From: Anaerolineae bacterium
GTDB taxonomy: Bacteria > Chloroflexota > Anaerolineae > Aggregatilineales > Phototrophicaceae
Assembly: GCA_022843745.1 (NCBI GenBank)
Contig: JALHNB010000002.1
Span: 1 to 64,000, forward strand
Direction: 5' to 3'
Length of the DNA: 64,000 nt
A model generated the notes under the pieces. It saw only the letters and a program-made list of their open reading frames with translations, was not told the DNA's origin and did no database searches. The position numbers and the translations under genes were made by a program. Each line of letters opens with the position of its first letter. Positions within the stretch are counted from its first letter, which is position 1. Below, in pieces: positions 24,872-32,549 of the stretch.

Positions 24872-27664
24872 ATGACTGACAAATACGACCCGAAATCTTT
24901 TGAATCCAAATGGCAGCAAAAATGGGAAGCCGATAGGTTGTACCGTTCTGAAGTGGATTGGGAACGTCCCAAGCATTACGCGCTGACCATGCTGCCTTAT
25001 CCCAGCGGTGATCTGCATATCGGTCACTGGTTCGCGATGACCCCTTCCGATGCCCGCGCACGTTATATGCGCTTGAAGGGTTTCAACGTGCTGTTCCCGA
25101 TGGGCTTTGATGCTTTTGGGCTGCCTGCCGAAAATGCGGCCATTCAGCGCGGCGTTCCTCCGGCGAAATGGACGTATGCCAACATGGATCGAATGCGCAA
25201 ACAACTGCGCAGCATGGGCGCGATGTTTGATTGGGAGCGTGAAGCCGTTAGCTGCGATCCAAAATTTTATAAGTGGACGCAGTGGTTCTTTAAGAAATTT
25301 TACGACAACGATCTGGCCTATCGTGGCGAAGCGATGGTCAACTGGTCACCGACGCTGCAAACCGTGCTGGCGAATGAGCAGGTGATTGACGGCAAAGACG
25401 AGCGCACCGGACAGCCCGTTATCCAGAAATTGATGACGCAGTGGTTTTTCCGCTACACCCGCTATGCCGACGAAATGCTGAAATTTGATGACATCGACTG
25501 GCCGGAACCCATCAAAATCATGCAGACCAACTGGATTGGTCGCAGTGAGGGCGCACGTGTCACCTTCCTGACCGAAGGCCAAGACCCCATCGAAATCTAC
25601 ACCACCCGGCCTGATACGCTGTGGGGCGCGACGTTTATGGTGTTGTCGCCAGAACATTCACTGGTGAGCAAAATCACCACGGATGACCAGCGTGCCGCCG
25701 TTGAAGCCTACAAACAGGAAGCAGCGAAGGCTACCGAAATCGAGCGCAGCAGCGAAGACCGCGAAAAAACGGGTGTCTTTACCGGCGCATATGCCATCAA
25801 CCCGGTTAACGGCCAGCGCATTCCGATCTGGATTGCCGACTATGTGCTGATTACCTATGGCAGCGGCGCGATCATGGCTGTTCCCGCGCATGACCAGCGC
25901 GACTTTTTGTTTGCGCGTAAATTTGGCCTGGAAGTGCGCGTTGTCATTCAGCCAGAGGGCGAAAAGCTGGAAGGCGCGACAATGACTGAGGCTTATTCTG
26001 GCCCTGGCTATATGGTCAACAGCGGACTGTTCGATGGTACCTATGCCAGTGAGGACAAAGGTCGTAAAAATCCGGCGATCAACGCTGTGATCGACTGGAT
26101 GGAAGAGTCGAAAATCGGCAGAGAATCGGTCAACTATCGTCTGCGCGATTGGCTGATTAGCCGTCAGCGCTACTGGGGCTGCCCGATTCCGATCATCCAC
26201 AAAGAAAATGGCGAGATGGAGGCTGTGCCGGAAGATCAACTGCCTGTACTGCTGCCGGACGACGTGGAATTTATGCCCACTGGCCGCAGCCCGCTGACCT
26301 ATCATGATGCCTTTTTGAACACAGTCGATTCCGAAGGCAATCCCGCCCGCCGTGAAACCGATACGATGGACACGTTCATGTGTTCGTCGTGGTATTACTA
26401 TCGCTACCTGAGTCCCAATTTTGACCGAGCGCCGTTTGACCCTGAAGAAGCGGCGTATTGGCTGCCAGTGGATGTTTATACAGGCGGGGCGGAACATGCG
26501 ACCATGCACCTGTTGTACACCCGCTGGTTCACCAAAGCCATGCGCGACCTGGGTATGTTCGAAGATACCGCTGAGATCATGCGCGATAATGAGCGTAACC
26601 CGGAGGATCTGTTTAATGAGCCGATGATGCGCCTGCGTAATCAGGGGCAGGTGTTGGGCGGAGAACGCCCCGGTGATGTCGTGCTGGCTACTGGGCGTTA
26701 TGAAGGCGAAAAGCTGTTCGCGAATCGTGTCGAAGTGATCGACAAAATTTCCGAAGTTCCTGCTGGATTTGGCGGCGTTTTTGGCGAAATCGTCAAGCGA
26801 ACTGAGAACCTGTTGACGATTAATATGGCGGGTGTCCTGCGGACTGTCGAAGTCATCGCTGACGCAGAAGTCATCATTCCTGCCATTCCTGCACCAAACA
26901 GTGTCAACCAGTTGAAGCATCACCTGGAAATTCAGCGCATGTCCAAGAGCAAGGGCAATGTTGTCAATCCTGACGAATTGGTGGCGGAATATGGCTCGGA
27001 TACAGTACGTGCCTACCTGATGTTCGCCTTCGATTGGGAAAAAGGCGGCCCCTGGGATCCAAACGGTGTGCAGGGGATCATCCGCTGGCTGAACGATGTC
27101 TGGAATATGGTGACGGCTGGGCCGCAAGCCGAGCAGGGTGATCCTGAAGCAGAGCGTGAAGTTGAGCGCCGTGTCCACCAGTCGATTGAGCGTGTGGCGA
27201 ACGGGCTGGAAAAATTCAGCTTTAATACGTCGATTTCTTCGCTGATGGAATTGAAAAACAGCCTGCGCCAGCCCGTCCGTGATGGCAAAATTGGCACGGA
27301 AGTCTGGCGAGAGTCGATGCGGACGATGCTGATATTGATGTCACCCTTCACGCCGCATGTCGCTGAAGAACTGTGGGCGCGTCTGGGATTCTCGTACAGC
27401 ATTCATCAGCAGGCATGGCCTGTTTATGATCCTGCTAAAGCCGTTGAGGAGGCGACAACGCTGGTTGTGCAGGCTGGAAACAAAGTCATTGACCGAATTC
27501 CGGTTTCTGTAAGTATCACTGAAGACGAAGCCAAACAAACGGCGCTGGCGAGTGAAGGTGCGCGGAAGCTGTTGAATGGCAATACACCGAAGAAAGTGAT
27601 CTACATCGCGGGGCGTATGGTGGCGGGCAAACCCACCGAGCCAAAAGTCAATATCGTCACGTAA
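24872..27664 (+). CDS. leuS: Leucyl-tRNA synthetase
   Basis: 930 aa class I synthetase that charges tRNA-Leu. HIGH at 49-52 (PSGDLHIGHW), the class signature MSKSK at 690-694, the CP1 editing domain (about 220-420, with YTTRPDTLWGATFMVLSPEH), the LeuRS blocks TMDTFMCSSWYYYRYL and YTGGAEHATMHLLYTRW, and a C-terminal tRNA-binding domain (KVIDRIPVSV, ITEDEAKQTAL). It is longer than most bacterial LeuRS (about 800-880) mainly because of a long leucine-specific insertion (roughly 590-680) ahead of MSKSK. A long antisense frame over it is a shadow. Confidence 0.97.
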   Translation: MTDKYDPKSFESKWQQKWEADRLYRSEVDWERPKHYALTMLPYPSGDLHIGHWFAMTPSDARARYMRLKGFNVLFPMGFDAFGLPAENAAIQRGVPPAKWTYANMDRMRKQLRSMGAMFDWEREAVSCDPKFYKWTQWFFKKFYDNDLAYRGEAMVNWSPTLQTVLANEQVIDGKDERTGQPVIQKLMTQWFFRYTRYADEMLKFDDIDWPEPIKIMQTNWIGRSEGARVTFLTEGQDPIEIYTTRPDTLWGATFMVLSPEHSLVSKITTDDQRAAVEAYKQEAAKATEIERSSEDREKTGVFTGAYAINPVNGQRIPIWIADYVLITYGSGAIMAVPAHDQRDFLFARKFGLEVRVVIQPEGEKLEGATMTEAYSGPGYMVNSGLFDGTYASEDKGRKNPAINAVIDWMEESKIGRESVNYRLRDWLISRQRYWGCPIPIIHKENGEMEAVPEDQLPVLLPDDVEFMPTGRSPLTYHDAFLNTVDSEGNPARRETDTMDTFMCSSWYYYRYLSPNFDRAPFDPEEAAYWLPVDVYTGGAEHATMHLLYTRWFTKAMRDLGMFEDTAEIMRDNERNPEDLFNEPMMRLRNQGQVLGGERPGDVVLATGRYEGEKLFANRVEVIDKISEVPAGFGGVFGEIVKRTENLLTINMAGVLRTVEVIADAEVIIPAIPAPNSVNQLKHHLEIQRMSKSKGNVVNPDELVAEYGSDTVRAYLMFAFDWEKGGPWDPNGVQGIIRWLNDVWNMVTAGPQAEQGDPEAEREVERRVHQSIERVANGLEKFSFNTSISSLMELKNSLRQPVRDGKIGTEVWRESMRTMLILMSPFTPHVAEELWARLGFSYSIHQQAWPVYDPAKAVEEATTLVVQAGNKVIDRIPVSVSITEDEAKQTALASEGARKLLNGNTPKKVIYIAGRMVAGKPTEPKVNIVT

Positions 27665-27674
27665 AAATGTGATA

Positions 27675-27706
27675 GGGGCGATCCAACGACCTGTCGGGTC
27701 GCCCTT
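27675..27706. repeat. Palindromic repeat / terminator-like hairpin after leuS
   Basis: GGGGCGA at 27675-27681 faces TCGCCC at 27699-27704 across the convergent leuS/lipoprotein junction, followed by TTGCTTT. A diverged member of the GTAGGGGC family that may serve as terminator for leuS. Confidence 0.55.
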
Positions 27707-27709
27707 GCT

Positions 27710-28603
27710 TTAACACCCGAACGGCACGGTGATGTTTGGCACAACGCCGATGTCATACAGGTCGTAGCGCAGGATCACCTGACCGCTGACGGGAAGCTGT
27801 CGATCAAAAATAAACGCATTTTCGACATCGAGATTGACGTAAAAACGAACGACAGCATTGTCTTCCGGCGAAACCCACAATTCGCCGTTGGCAGTCATTT
27901 TGCCGCCCTCGTCGAGCCGGATTGACGGCAAATTCAAGGCATCCTGAGTAAAGGCATATTCCCAGGCTTCCTCACCGTTGAGGGTCGCCCGCCGTCCGGT
28001 TGGAGTCGCGCTGGTGACACCGCCGACCAGTAGCCCGGCGCGTAAATTCGCCGCAGTATCGGCATCGGCTCCGGCGTTGCTCAGACAGGTGTTGTCGCGC
28101 ACCAGAAAAGCATCCGGCCCTAATTTCACTGCTTCATAAGCGGCATTTTCTTCCTGACCGATCAACTCGCCAGATGTCTCGACCAGAATACGTCGTGCCG
28201 AGCCAAGCTGGTTGAACCAGATTTCGGCACGGGCGGTAGCAGAAGTTTCGCGCGGGGTGCGGGCAAATACGCCATTAAATTCGAGCGTGACGATGTAACG
28301 CCAGCCCGGAAGCTCCAACAATTTGGCATCCACTTCAGGAAATGATACGGTATCACGAAAGCCGACAGGGGGCGCATTTTCGGTCATCACAGCGGCTGTC
28401 GCTGCCTGCTCAACGGATTGAATCGATGCAACGGTAGGAATGCCTTCTAGCGTTTGTCCCCGTTGCCCGGTGCAGCCTGCCAGAAAGGGGATTGAGATAA
28501 ACGCAAACAGCCACAAACTGATCGCTGATCGCTGACGGCTGAAAGCTATGAGCCTGTATCTGAGGTTCAAAGGGCATCTCCAGGTTTTTAAACATCGATC
28601 CAT
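27710..28603 (-). CDS. Putative lipoprotein, LppX/LolA-like
   Basis: 297 aa as drawn. A lipobox FLAGC at residues about 40-44 follows a hydrophobic stretch (LWLFAFISIPFLAG), so the protein is probably lipid-anchored outside the membrane. The mature part is beta-rich with alternating polar strands (ILVETSGELIGQEENAAYEAVKLGPDAFLVRD, GELWVSPEDNAVVRFYVNLD), reminiscent of LolA/LppX-type lipid-binding folds; this is architectural only. The N-terminal 30 residues are unusual: the codons for IAFSRQRSAIS come from a CTGATCGCTGATCGCTGACGG-type dispersed repeat, so the true start is uncertain and the repeat may have replaced the original n-region. Confidence 0.65.
   Translation of the reverse strand: MDRCLKTWRCPLNLRYRLIAFSRQRSAISLWLFAFISIPFLAGCTGQRGQTLEGIPTVASIQSVEQAATAAVMTENAPPVGFRDTVSFPEVDAKLLELPGWRYIVTLEFNGVFARTPRETSATARAEIWFNQLGSARRILVETSGELIGQEENAAYEAVKLGPDAFLVRDNTCLSNAGADADTAANLRAGLLVGGVTSATPTGRRATLNGEEAWEYAFTQDALNLPSIRLDEGGKMTANGELWVSPEDNAVVRFYVNLDVENAFIFDRQLPVSGQVILRYDLYDIGVVPNITVPFGC
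28513..28551. repeat. CTGATCGCTGATCGCTGACGGCTGAAAGCT repeat inside a signal peptide
   Basis: A tandem-like word (CTGATCG, CTGATCG, CTGACGG, CTGAAAG) belonging to the same CTGA/CAGC style as the intergenic tracts at 11.7 and 13.6 kb, here within the first codons of a lipoprotein gene. Confidence 0.6.
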
Positions 28604-28690
28604 TTAGCATTCTAGCCGCGCAAACGCTGTATTGACAAGCCCGCTGGTGTAGATTAGGATAATGCCCGCCGAATGAGCCAAAAATTCGCC

Positions 28691-28720
28691 TTGAAGCACC
28701 GCTGTTTTACATGGTATAAT
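28691..28720 (+). promoter_or_regulatory. Promoter of the HNH gene
   Basis: TTGAAG (28691-28696), an 18-bp spacer and TATAAT (28715-28720). Its position excludes translation starts further upstream and supports the ATG at 28757. Confidence 0.65.
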
Positions 28721-28756
28721 GCCATCAATAAGGGATGTGATTTTCAAGGTGCGTGG

Positions 28757-29353
28757 ATGGATCACTCCGAAGCTGGCAAAAAAGGGTTTGAGAAAACCAA
28801 AGACATACTTCTGGCGCAGGCGGAAGCAAGAAGCCAAAATGCCCGTGACAAGTATGAAGTTGATCCCAAATTCTGTCCGTTTTGCGGTGAGAAAATCTCT
28901 TATGAACGGCGGTTTGCAAAGTTCTGCAACAGCTCGTGCAGCGCTTCGTATAACAACCAGGGTGTGACTCGGCACATTAAGAACTCAAAAATCTGTAGCT
29001 GTGGAAACCCGAAAGAGTTACAGAACAAATATTGCTCTGAATGTGCTGCAAAGCATGTTTATAGTAAGTTAGTCTCGTTTGACGATATAAAGTCGGATAA
29101 GATCAGAAGAAAATATCTGATTGAGACGAGAGGCCATCGGTGTGAAGGATGTGGCTTAGAAGAGTGGAGACAAAAGTCCATTCCTATAGAACTCCATCAC
29201 CTTGATGGCAATACAGATAATAACAAAGAAGATAATTTACAATTGCTTTGCCCTAACTGTCACGCTCAAAGTGACACACATAAAAGCAAAAATAAAAACG
29301 GGCAACGGCAAATTATGAGAAGAAAAAGATACGCAGACGGCCAAACTTGGTAG
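28757..29353 (+). CDS. HNH endonuclease with N-terminal zinc ribbons
   Basis: 198 aa from the ATG at 28757, downstream of a good promoter. Three Cys clusters (CPFCGEKI...CNSSC; CSCG...CSEC; CEGCG) form zinc-ribbon-like modules, followed by the HNH core: ELHHLDGNTDNNKEDNLQLL and CPNCH, with the catalytic His-His and Asn and the second CxxC. Similar proteins are phage or mobile-element HNH nucleases and homing-type enzymes. The gene is much AT-richer than its neighbours and sits directly before a tRNA cluster, a common insertion site, so it was probably acquired. No restriction or toxin partner is visible. Confidence 0.85.
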   Translation: MDHSEAGKKGFEKTKDILLAQAEARSQNARDKYEVDPKFCPFCGEKISYERRFAKFCNSSCSASYNNQGVTRHIKNSKICSCGNPKELQNKYCSECAAKHVYSKLVSFDDIKSDKIRRKYLIETRGHRCEGCGLEEWRQKSIPIELHHLDGNTDNNKEDNLQLLCPNCHAQSDTHKSKNKNGQRQIMRRKRYADGQTW

Positions 29354-29375
29354 TTTGTGAGCTGTTTAACAAAAT

Positions 29376-29448
29376 GCCCCCCTAGCTCAATTGGCAGAGC
29401 GCAATACTTGTAATATTGAGGTTAACGGTTCAATTCCGTTGGGGGGCT
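29376..29448 (+). tRNA. tRNA-Thr (anticodon TGT)
   Basis: Acceptor GCCCCCC pairs with GGGGGGC; D arm TAGCTCAATTGGCAGA; anticodon loop with TGT; T arm AACGG-TTCAATT-CCGTT. No encoded CCA. First of a tRNA-Thr, Tyr, Thr series resembling E. coli thrU-tyrU-glyT-thrT. Confidence 0.93.
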
Positions 29449-29478
29449 TTAGTCCTATAACTTTAGGATGAACAAGAT

Positions 29479-29561
29479 GGGTCAGTGTCCCGAGCGGCAA
29501 AGGGGGGAGACTGTAAATTTCCTGGCGATAGCCTTCGCAGGTTCGAGTCCTGCCTGGCCCA
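29479..29561 (+). tRNA. tRNA-Tyr (anticodon GTA)
   Basis: Class II tRNA with a long variable arm. Acceptor GGGTCAG pairs with CTGGCCC (one G-U); anticodon GTA in CTGTAAA; T loop GTTCGAGTCC. CCA not encoded. Confidence 0.93.
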
Positions 29562-29591
29562 CTTAAAACTTGTAATAACATACCACATACT

Positions 29592-29663
29592 GCCCTCATA
29601 GCTCAGTGGTAGAGCGCACCCTTGGTAAGGGTGAGGTCATGGGTTCAACCCCCATTGAGGGCT
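29592..29663 (+). tRNA. tRNA-Thr (anticodon GGT)
   Basis: Acceptor GCCCTCA pairs with TGAGGGC; D arm TAGCTCAGTGGTAGAGC; anticodon GGT in CTTGGTAAG; T loop GTTCAACCC. CCA not encoded. Confidence 0.93.
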
Positions 29664-29704
29664 TTAGTTCTGTAGAAAAATTAGTGATATAAGGAAGCAG
29701 TAAC

Positions 29705-29866
29705 ATGGCGAAAAAAGGCAACCGCATTGTTGTCAAAATGAAAAGTACCGAGAGTGGTCATATGTACATCACTGAGAAGAATCGTCGTAATGACCAGGGA
29801 CGGCTCGAACTCAAGAAATTTGACCCATTTCTGCGCCGCCATGTGCTGTACCGCGAGACCAAGTAA
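29705..29866 (+). CDS. rpmG: 50S ribosomal protein L33
   Basis: 53 aa, small basic protein of the large ribosomal subunit near the E site. Sequence pattern [44 protein letters not shown] is the classic L33. It lacks the CxxC pairs of the zinc-binding form, so it is the zinc-independent type. An AAGGAAG ribosome site precedes the ATG. It lies between tRNA-Thr and tRNA-Trp, where many bacteria have tuf or rpmG before secE-nusG. Confidence 0.95.
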   Translation: MAKKGNRIVVKMKSTESGHMYITEKNRRNDQGRLELKKFDPFLRRHVLYRETK

Positions 29867-29876
29867 AGCACTACAT

Positions 29877-29949
29877 AGGGGAGTAGCTCAATTGGCAGAG
29901 TGGCGGTCTCCAAAACCGTAGGTTGCGAGTTCGATTCTTGCCTCCCCTG
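29877..29949 (+). tRNA. tRNA-Trp (anticodon CCA)
   Basis: Acceptor AGGGGAG pairs with CTCCCCT, discriminator G; D arm TAGCTCAATTGGCAGAG; anticodon CCA in TCTCCAAAA; T loop GTTCGATTC. CCA end not encoded. Placed just before secE as in many Gram-positive-type gene orders. Confidence 0.94.
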
Positions 29950-29960
29950 TTAAAACTTCG

Positions 29961-29986
29961 AGACACCGCTTATCATGGCGGTGTCT
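29961..29986 (+). terminator. Hairpin between tRNA-Trp and secE
   Basis: AGACACCGC and GCGGTGTCT form a 9-bp stem (29961-29969 and 29978-29986), followed by TGCATCATAG. The poor T-run suggests a processing or partial termination site rather than a strong terminator. Confidence 0.5.
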
Positions 29987-30023
29987 TGCATCATAGGGCG
30001 CGAAAAGACAAGGAGTAAAAGGC

Positions 30024-30527
30024 ATGTCAGCCGAGAATACAGCCGATAATAAGGAAAAACGTCGCCGTCGGCGTCGTCCGGCTCAAGAAGAGGAAGAAGA
30101 AGCCGAGCTTGAGGTGGATGAGGCTGAAGAAGAGGACGATGACGACGATGAATCTGCCAGTCGTGGTATCACGGCAGGTAAAGGGCGTGCCACACCAGGC
30201 CGTCGCAATACCCAGGAAGTCGTCCAAACCGGCAATGTAGCAACACGCTCTGTCGGCAGCTTTCGTGAATACCTCGAAGGTGTCAGCGCTGAAATCCGCA
30301 AGGTCGCCTGGCCGACTCGCGAGGAAACCCGACGTTTGACGACTATTGTCATTTTGGCTACTGTGGCTGCTTCGATCATCCTGGGCATTATCAGCGCTCT
30401 TTTCACCGAACTTTTCCGCCTGGGCCTGTCCACCCCAATGATTTTCGTGATCGTTTTTGCGGTTGTCGCTGCAATCGCTTTTGTGATTTACCGTCGCATG
30501 GCGAATACAGACGCATCACCTTATTAA
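30024..30527 (+). CDS. secE: Preprotein translocase subunit SecE with acidic extension
   Basis: 167 aa; SecE normally has about 60-130. Residues 1-75 are a low-complexity extension: KEKRRRRRR, then a long Glu/Asp run, then a basic Gly/Arg part. The conserved amphipathic helix follows (SFREYLEGVSAEIRKVAWPT, about 79-98) and the essential TM helix (about 105-130). A second hydrophobic helix (about 138-157) follows it at the C-terminus, which single-span SecE proteins lack. SecE clamps SecY in the membrane. AGGAG precedes the ATG; nusG follows, the usual partner order. Confidence 0.92.
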   Translation: MSAENTADNKEKRRRRRRPAQEEEEEAELEVDEAEEEDDDDDESASRGITAGKGRATPGRRNTQEVVQTGNVATRSVGSFREYLEGVSAEIRKVAWPTREETRRLTTIVILATVAASIILGIISALFTELFRLGLSTPMIFVIVFAVVAAIAFVIYRRMANTDASPY

Positions 30528-30557
30528 GAAACGAACAGAGTGGATAAGGAGTTTATC

Positions 30558-31232
30558 GTGAATAGAGAAGACACGGATTTCGAGGAAGAGGAAGATTACG
30601 ACCCCGAACCCGTTTATCTGGATAAAAACCACGATGAAGCGGTAGATGACGATGACGATGACGACGGCATCAAGATTATGCTGGATGACACCCCTGCCAA
30701 AACGCAGACCGAGAAATTATGGTATGTCGTTCACTGTTATTCCGGTTATGAAAACAAAGTGCGCCACGCGATTGAGCAGCGCATTGAAACGATGGGGATG
30801 CGTGATAAAATTTTTGACGTAATCGTCCCCACCGAGGAAGAAATTGAAATCAAGGACGGCAAACGCCGCACTGTTGAACGCCGTGTGTTCCCCGGCTATA
30901 TTCTGGTCGAGATGCGGATGGACGAAGACTCCTGGTACGTCGTTCGCAATACGCCCGGAGTAACAGGCTTTGTGGGTATGGGTAACGACCCGACACCGCT
31001 GCGCCAGGAAGAAGTGAAACAAATTCTGGATCGCATGTCTGCCGAAACAGCCGTCGTCAAGGTGAACTTCAAAATCGGTCAGCGGGTGCGCATTATCGAC
31101 GGGCCATTTAACGATTTCATCGGTACAGTCGCCGCGATTGACCCGGACAAAAGCAAAGTGCGCGTAATGGTCAACTTCTTCGGGCGTGACACGCCAGTTG
31201 AGTTGGATTTCCTGGAAGTTGAGAAGGCGTAA
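30558..31232 (+). CDS. nusG: Transcription termination/antitermination protein NusG
   Basis: 224 aa from GTG at 30558 (AAGGAG upstream at 30546-30551). The first about 50 residues are acidic (EEEEDY, then DDDDDDD), echoing the acidic SecE extension. The NGN domain begins at KLWYVVHCYSGYENKVRHAI, with RRVFPGYILVEM and VVRNTPGVTGFVG; the C-terminal KOW domain has GQRVRIIDGPFNDFIGTV. It binds RNA polymerase and links it to Rho or ribosomes. Upstream secE and downstream rplK keep the standard order. Confidence 0.95.
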   Translation: MNREDTDFEEEEDYDPEPVYLDKNHDEAVDDDDDDDGIKIMLDDTPAKTQTEKLWYVVHCYSGYENKVRHAIEQRIETMGMRDKIFDVIVPTEEEIEIKDGKRRTVERRVFPGYILVEMRMDEDSWYVVRNTPGVTGFVGMGNDPTPLRQEEVKQILDRMSAETAVVKVNFKIGQRVRIIDGPFNDFIGTVAAIDPDKSKVRVMVNFFGRDTPVELDFLEVEKA

Positions 31233-31308
31233 AGCCCTTTAAATAACGATTAAAATTGAAAGCTGGCGGCACGAAGCTGATGGCTTTCCAACGTAGTGAG
31301 GAATTAGA

Positions 31309-31734
31309 ATGGCTAAGAAAGTCAAAGCAGTAGTCACCTTGCAGATTCAGGCAGGTAAAGCCAATCCTGCACCACCAATCGGCCCGGCGCTGGCGCAGCA
31401 TGGTATCAACCTGATGGCGTTTTGCAAAGAATACAATGCTCGTACCAGCAACCGTATGGGCGATGTTATTCCGGCGGAAATCACCATTTTCACCGATGGG
31501 TCGTTCAAGTTTAATTTGAAAAGCCCGCCTACCGCGTTCCTGATTAAGAAAGCGGTTGGCATTGATAAGGGGTCAAAAACTCCGCATACCGACAAAGTTG
31601 CGTCGATTACCCGCAAGCAGTTGCAGGAAATCGCCGAAATCAAGAAGGGCGATATGACCGCGCTGGATATTGAAGGCGCGATTCGCATGATCGAAGGTAC
31701 TGCCCGTCAAATGGGTGTTACCGTTAAAGACTGA
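31309..31734 (+). CDS. rplK: 50S ribosomal protein L11
   Basis: 141 aa, full length. Begins [20 protein letters not shown], with the conserved [20 protein letters not shown] and the RNA-binding C-terminal domain ([20 protein letters not shown]-like [12 protein letters not shown]). L11 forms the GTPase-associated centre and binds 23S rRNA. Followed by rplA after 61 bases that hold a candidate L1-binding hairpin. Confidence 0.97.
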   Translation: MAKKVKAVVTLQIQAGKANPAPPIGPALAQHGINLMAFCKEYNARTSNRMGDVIPAEITIFTDGSFKFNLKSPPTAFLIKKAVGIDKGSKTPHTDKVASITRKQLQEIAEIKKGDMTALDIEGAIRMIEGTARQMGVTVKD

Positions 31735-31750
31735 TTCGTTCGACAAGTAT

Positions 31751-31782
31751 TGTGGGAGGGCATTTCGCCCATTTGAACCACA
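31751..31782 (+). promoter_or_regulatory. Candidate L1 autoregulatory hairpin before rplA
   Basis: Outer stem TGTGG (31751-31755) with CCACA (31778-31782), asymmetric internal loop GA versus ATTTGAA, inner stem GGGC (31758-31761) with GCCC (31767-31770) and a five-base loop. This short helix flanked by an asymmetric loop resembles the known L1 site on rRNA and on its own mRNA; it ends at the CAGGAG ribosome site of rplA. Confidence 0.5.
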
Positions 31783-31795
31783 GGAGATCAATAAC

Positions 31796-32500
31796 ATGGC
31801 ATTACATGGAAAACGTTATGTTGATATCGCCAAGAAATTTGACCGTGAGGCAGCTTATCCGCTGTCTGAAGCCGTAAAGCTCGTAAAAGAGATGGCGACG
31901 GCCAAATTTGACGAAACTGTTGAACTGCATTTCCGGCTGGGAATCGACCCGCGCCAGAGCGATCAGCAGGTTCGTAGCACGGTTTTGCTCCCGAATGGCC
32001 TGGGCAAGACGGTGCGTGTATTGGTTTTTGCCGAAGGTGAAGACGCACGCGCGGCTGAAGCGGCTGGCGCGGATGTTGTCGCCGATGACGAAATCCTCAA
32101 CAAAATTCAGAAAGAAAACTGGCTGGAATTTGACGCAGCCCTGGCAGTACCAAGCGTCATGGGCAAGGTGGGTCGTGTGGCGCGTATTCTTGGCCCGCGC
32201 GGTCTGATGCCAAACCCGAAAGCCGGTACGGTTGTCCCGCCGAGCGATCTGGCCCGCGCGATCAATGAATTGAAAGCAGGTCGTGTTGAATTCCGCAATG
32301 ATAAAACCGGAAATCTGCATGTACCCGTTGGCAAAGCCAGCTTTGAATTCGATCGCTTACTGGAAAATGCTCAGGCAATTGTCGATGCCGTAACCCGTGT
32401 TCGTCCATCGACGATCAAGGGCATCTATATTCGCCGTATCACCATCGCCTCGACGATGAGTCCCGGTGTGCATGTCGAATCATCCGGCCCTGTTGTTTAG
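31796..32500 (+). CDS. rplA: 50S ribosomal protein L1
   Basis: 234 aa from ATG 31796 (CAGGAG upstream); the longer frame to 31715 lies in the rplK-rplA gap and is not coding. Family features: GKRYVDIAKKFDREAAYPL, ETVELHFRLGIDPRQSDQQV, the hinge ILGPRGLMPNPKAGTVVP, and the C-terminal TIKGIYIRRITIASTMSPGV. L1 forms the stalk at the ribosomal E site and in many bacteria represses its own operon. rplJ and rplL, which often follow, are not present here; a palindromic repeat and a macro-domain-like gene follow instead. Confidence 0.97.
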   Translation: MALHGKRYVDIAKKFDREAAYPLSEAVKLVKEMATAKFDETVELHFRLGIDPRQSDQQVRSTVLLPNGLGKTVRVLVFAEGEDARAAEAAGADVVADDEILNKIQKENWLEFDAALAVPSVMGKVGRVARILGPRGLMPNPKAGTVVPPSDLARAINELKAGRVEFRNDKTGNLHVPVGKASFEFDRLLENAQAIVDAVTRVRPSTIKGIYIRRITIASTMSPGVHVESSGPVV

Positions 32501-32514
32501 TTGAAAGATGTGTA

Positions 32515-32537
32515 GGGGCAGGTCTTAGACCTGCCCT
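32515..32537. repeat. GTAGGGGC-family palindrome after rplA
   Basis: GGGCAGGTC (32516-32524), loop TTA, GACCTGCCC (32528-32536). Nine perfect pairs followed by TTATT; it may terminate the ribosomal protein operon. Confidence 0.75.
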
Positions 32538-32549
32538 TATTGATTCCTC

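Noticed and set aside
25658-27178. 506-codon minus-strand frame over leuS
   Set aside because: leuS has all motifs of LeuRS; the antisense product is His/Arg-rich, lacks known motifs and has no ribosome site.
29562-29591. A hidden tRNA-Gly between tRNA-Tyr and tRNA-Thr
   Set aside because: The gap is 30 bases, too short for a tRNA.
31258-31288. GAAAGC/GCTTTC hairpin between nusG and rplK as a ribosomal protein leader
   Set aside because: Only six pairs around a long loop; no resemblance to a known leader motif.
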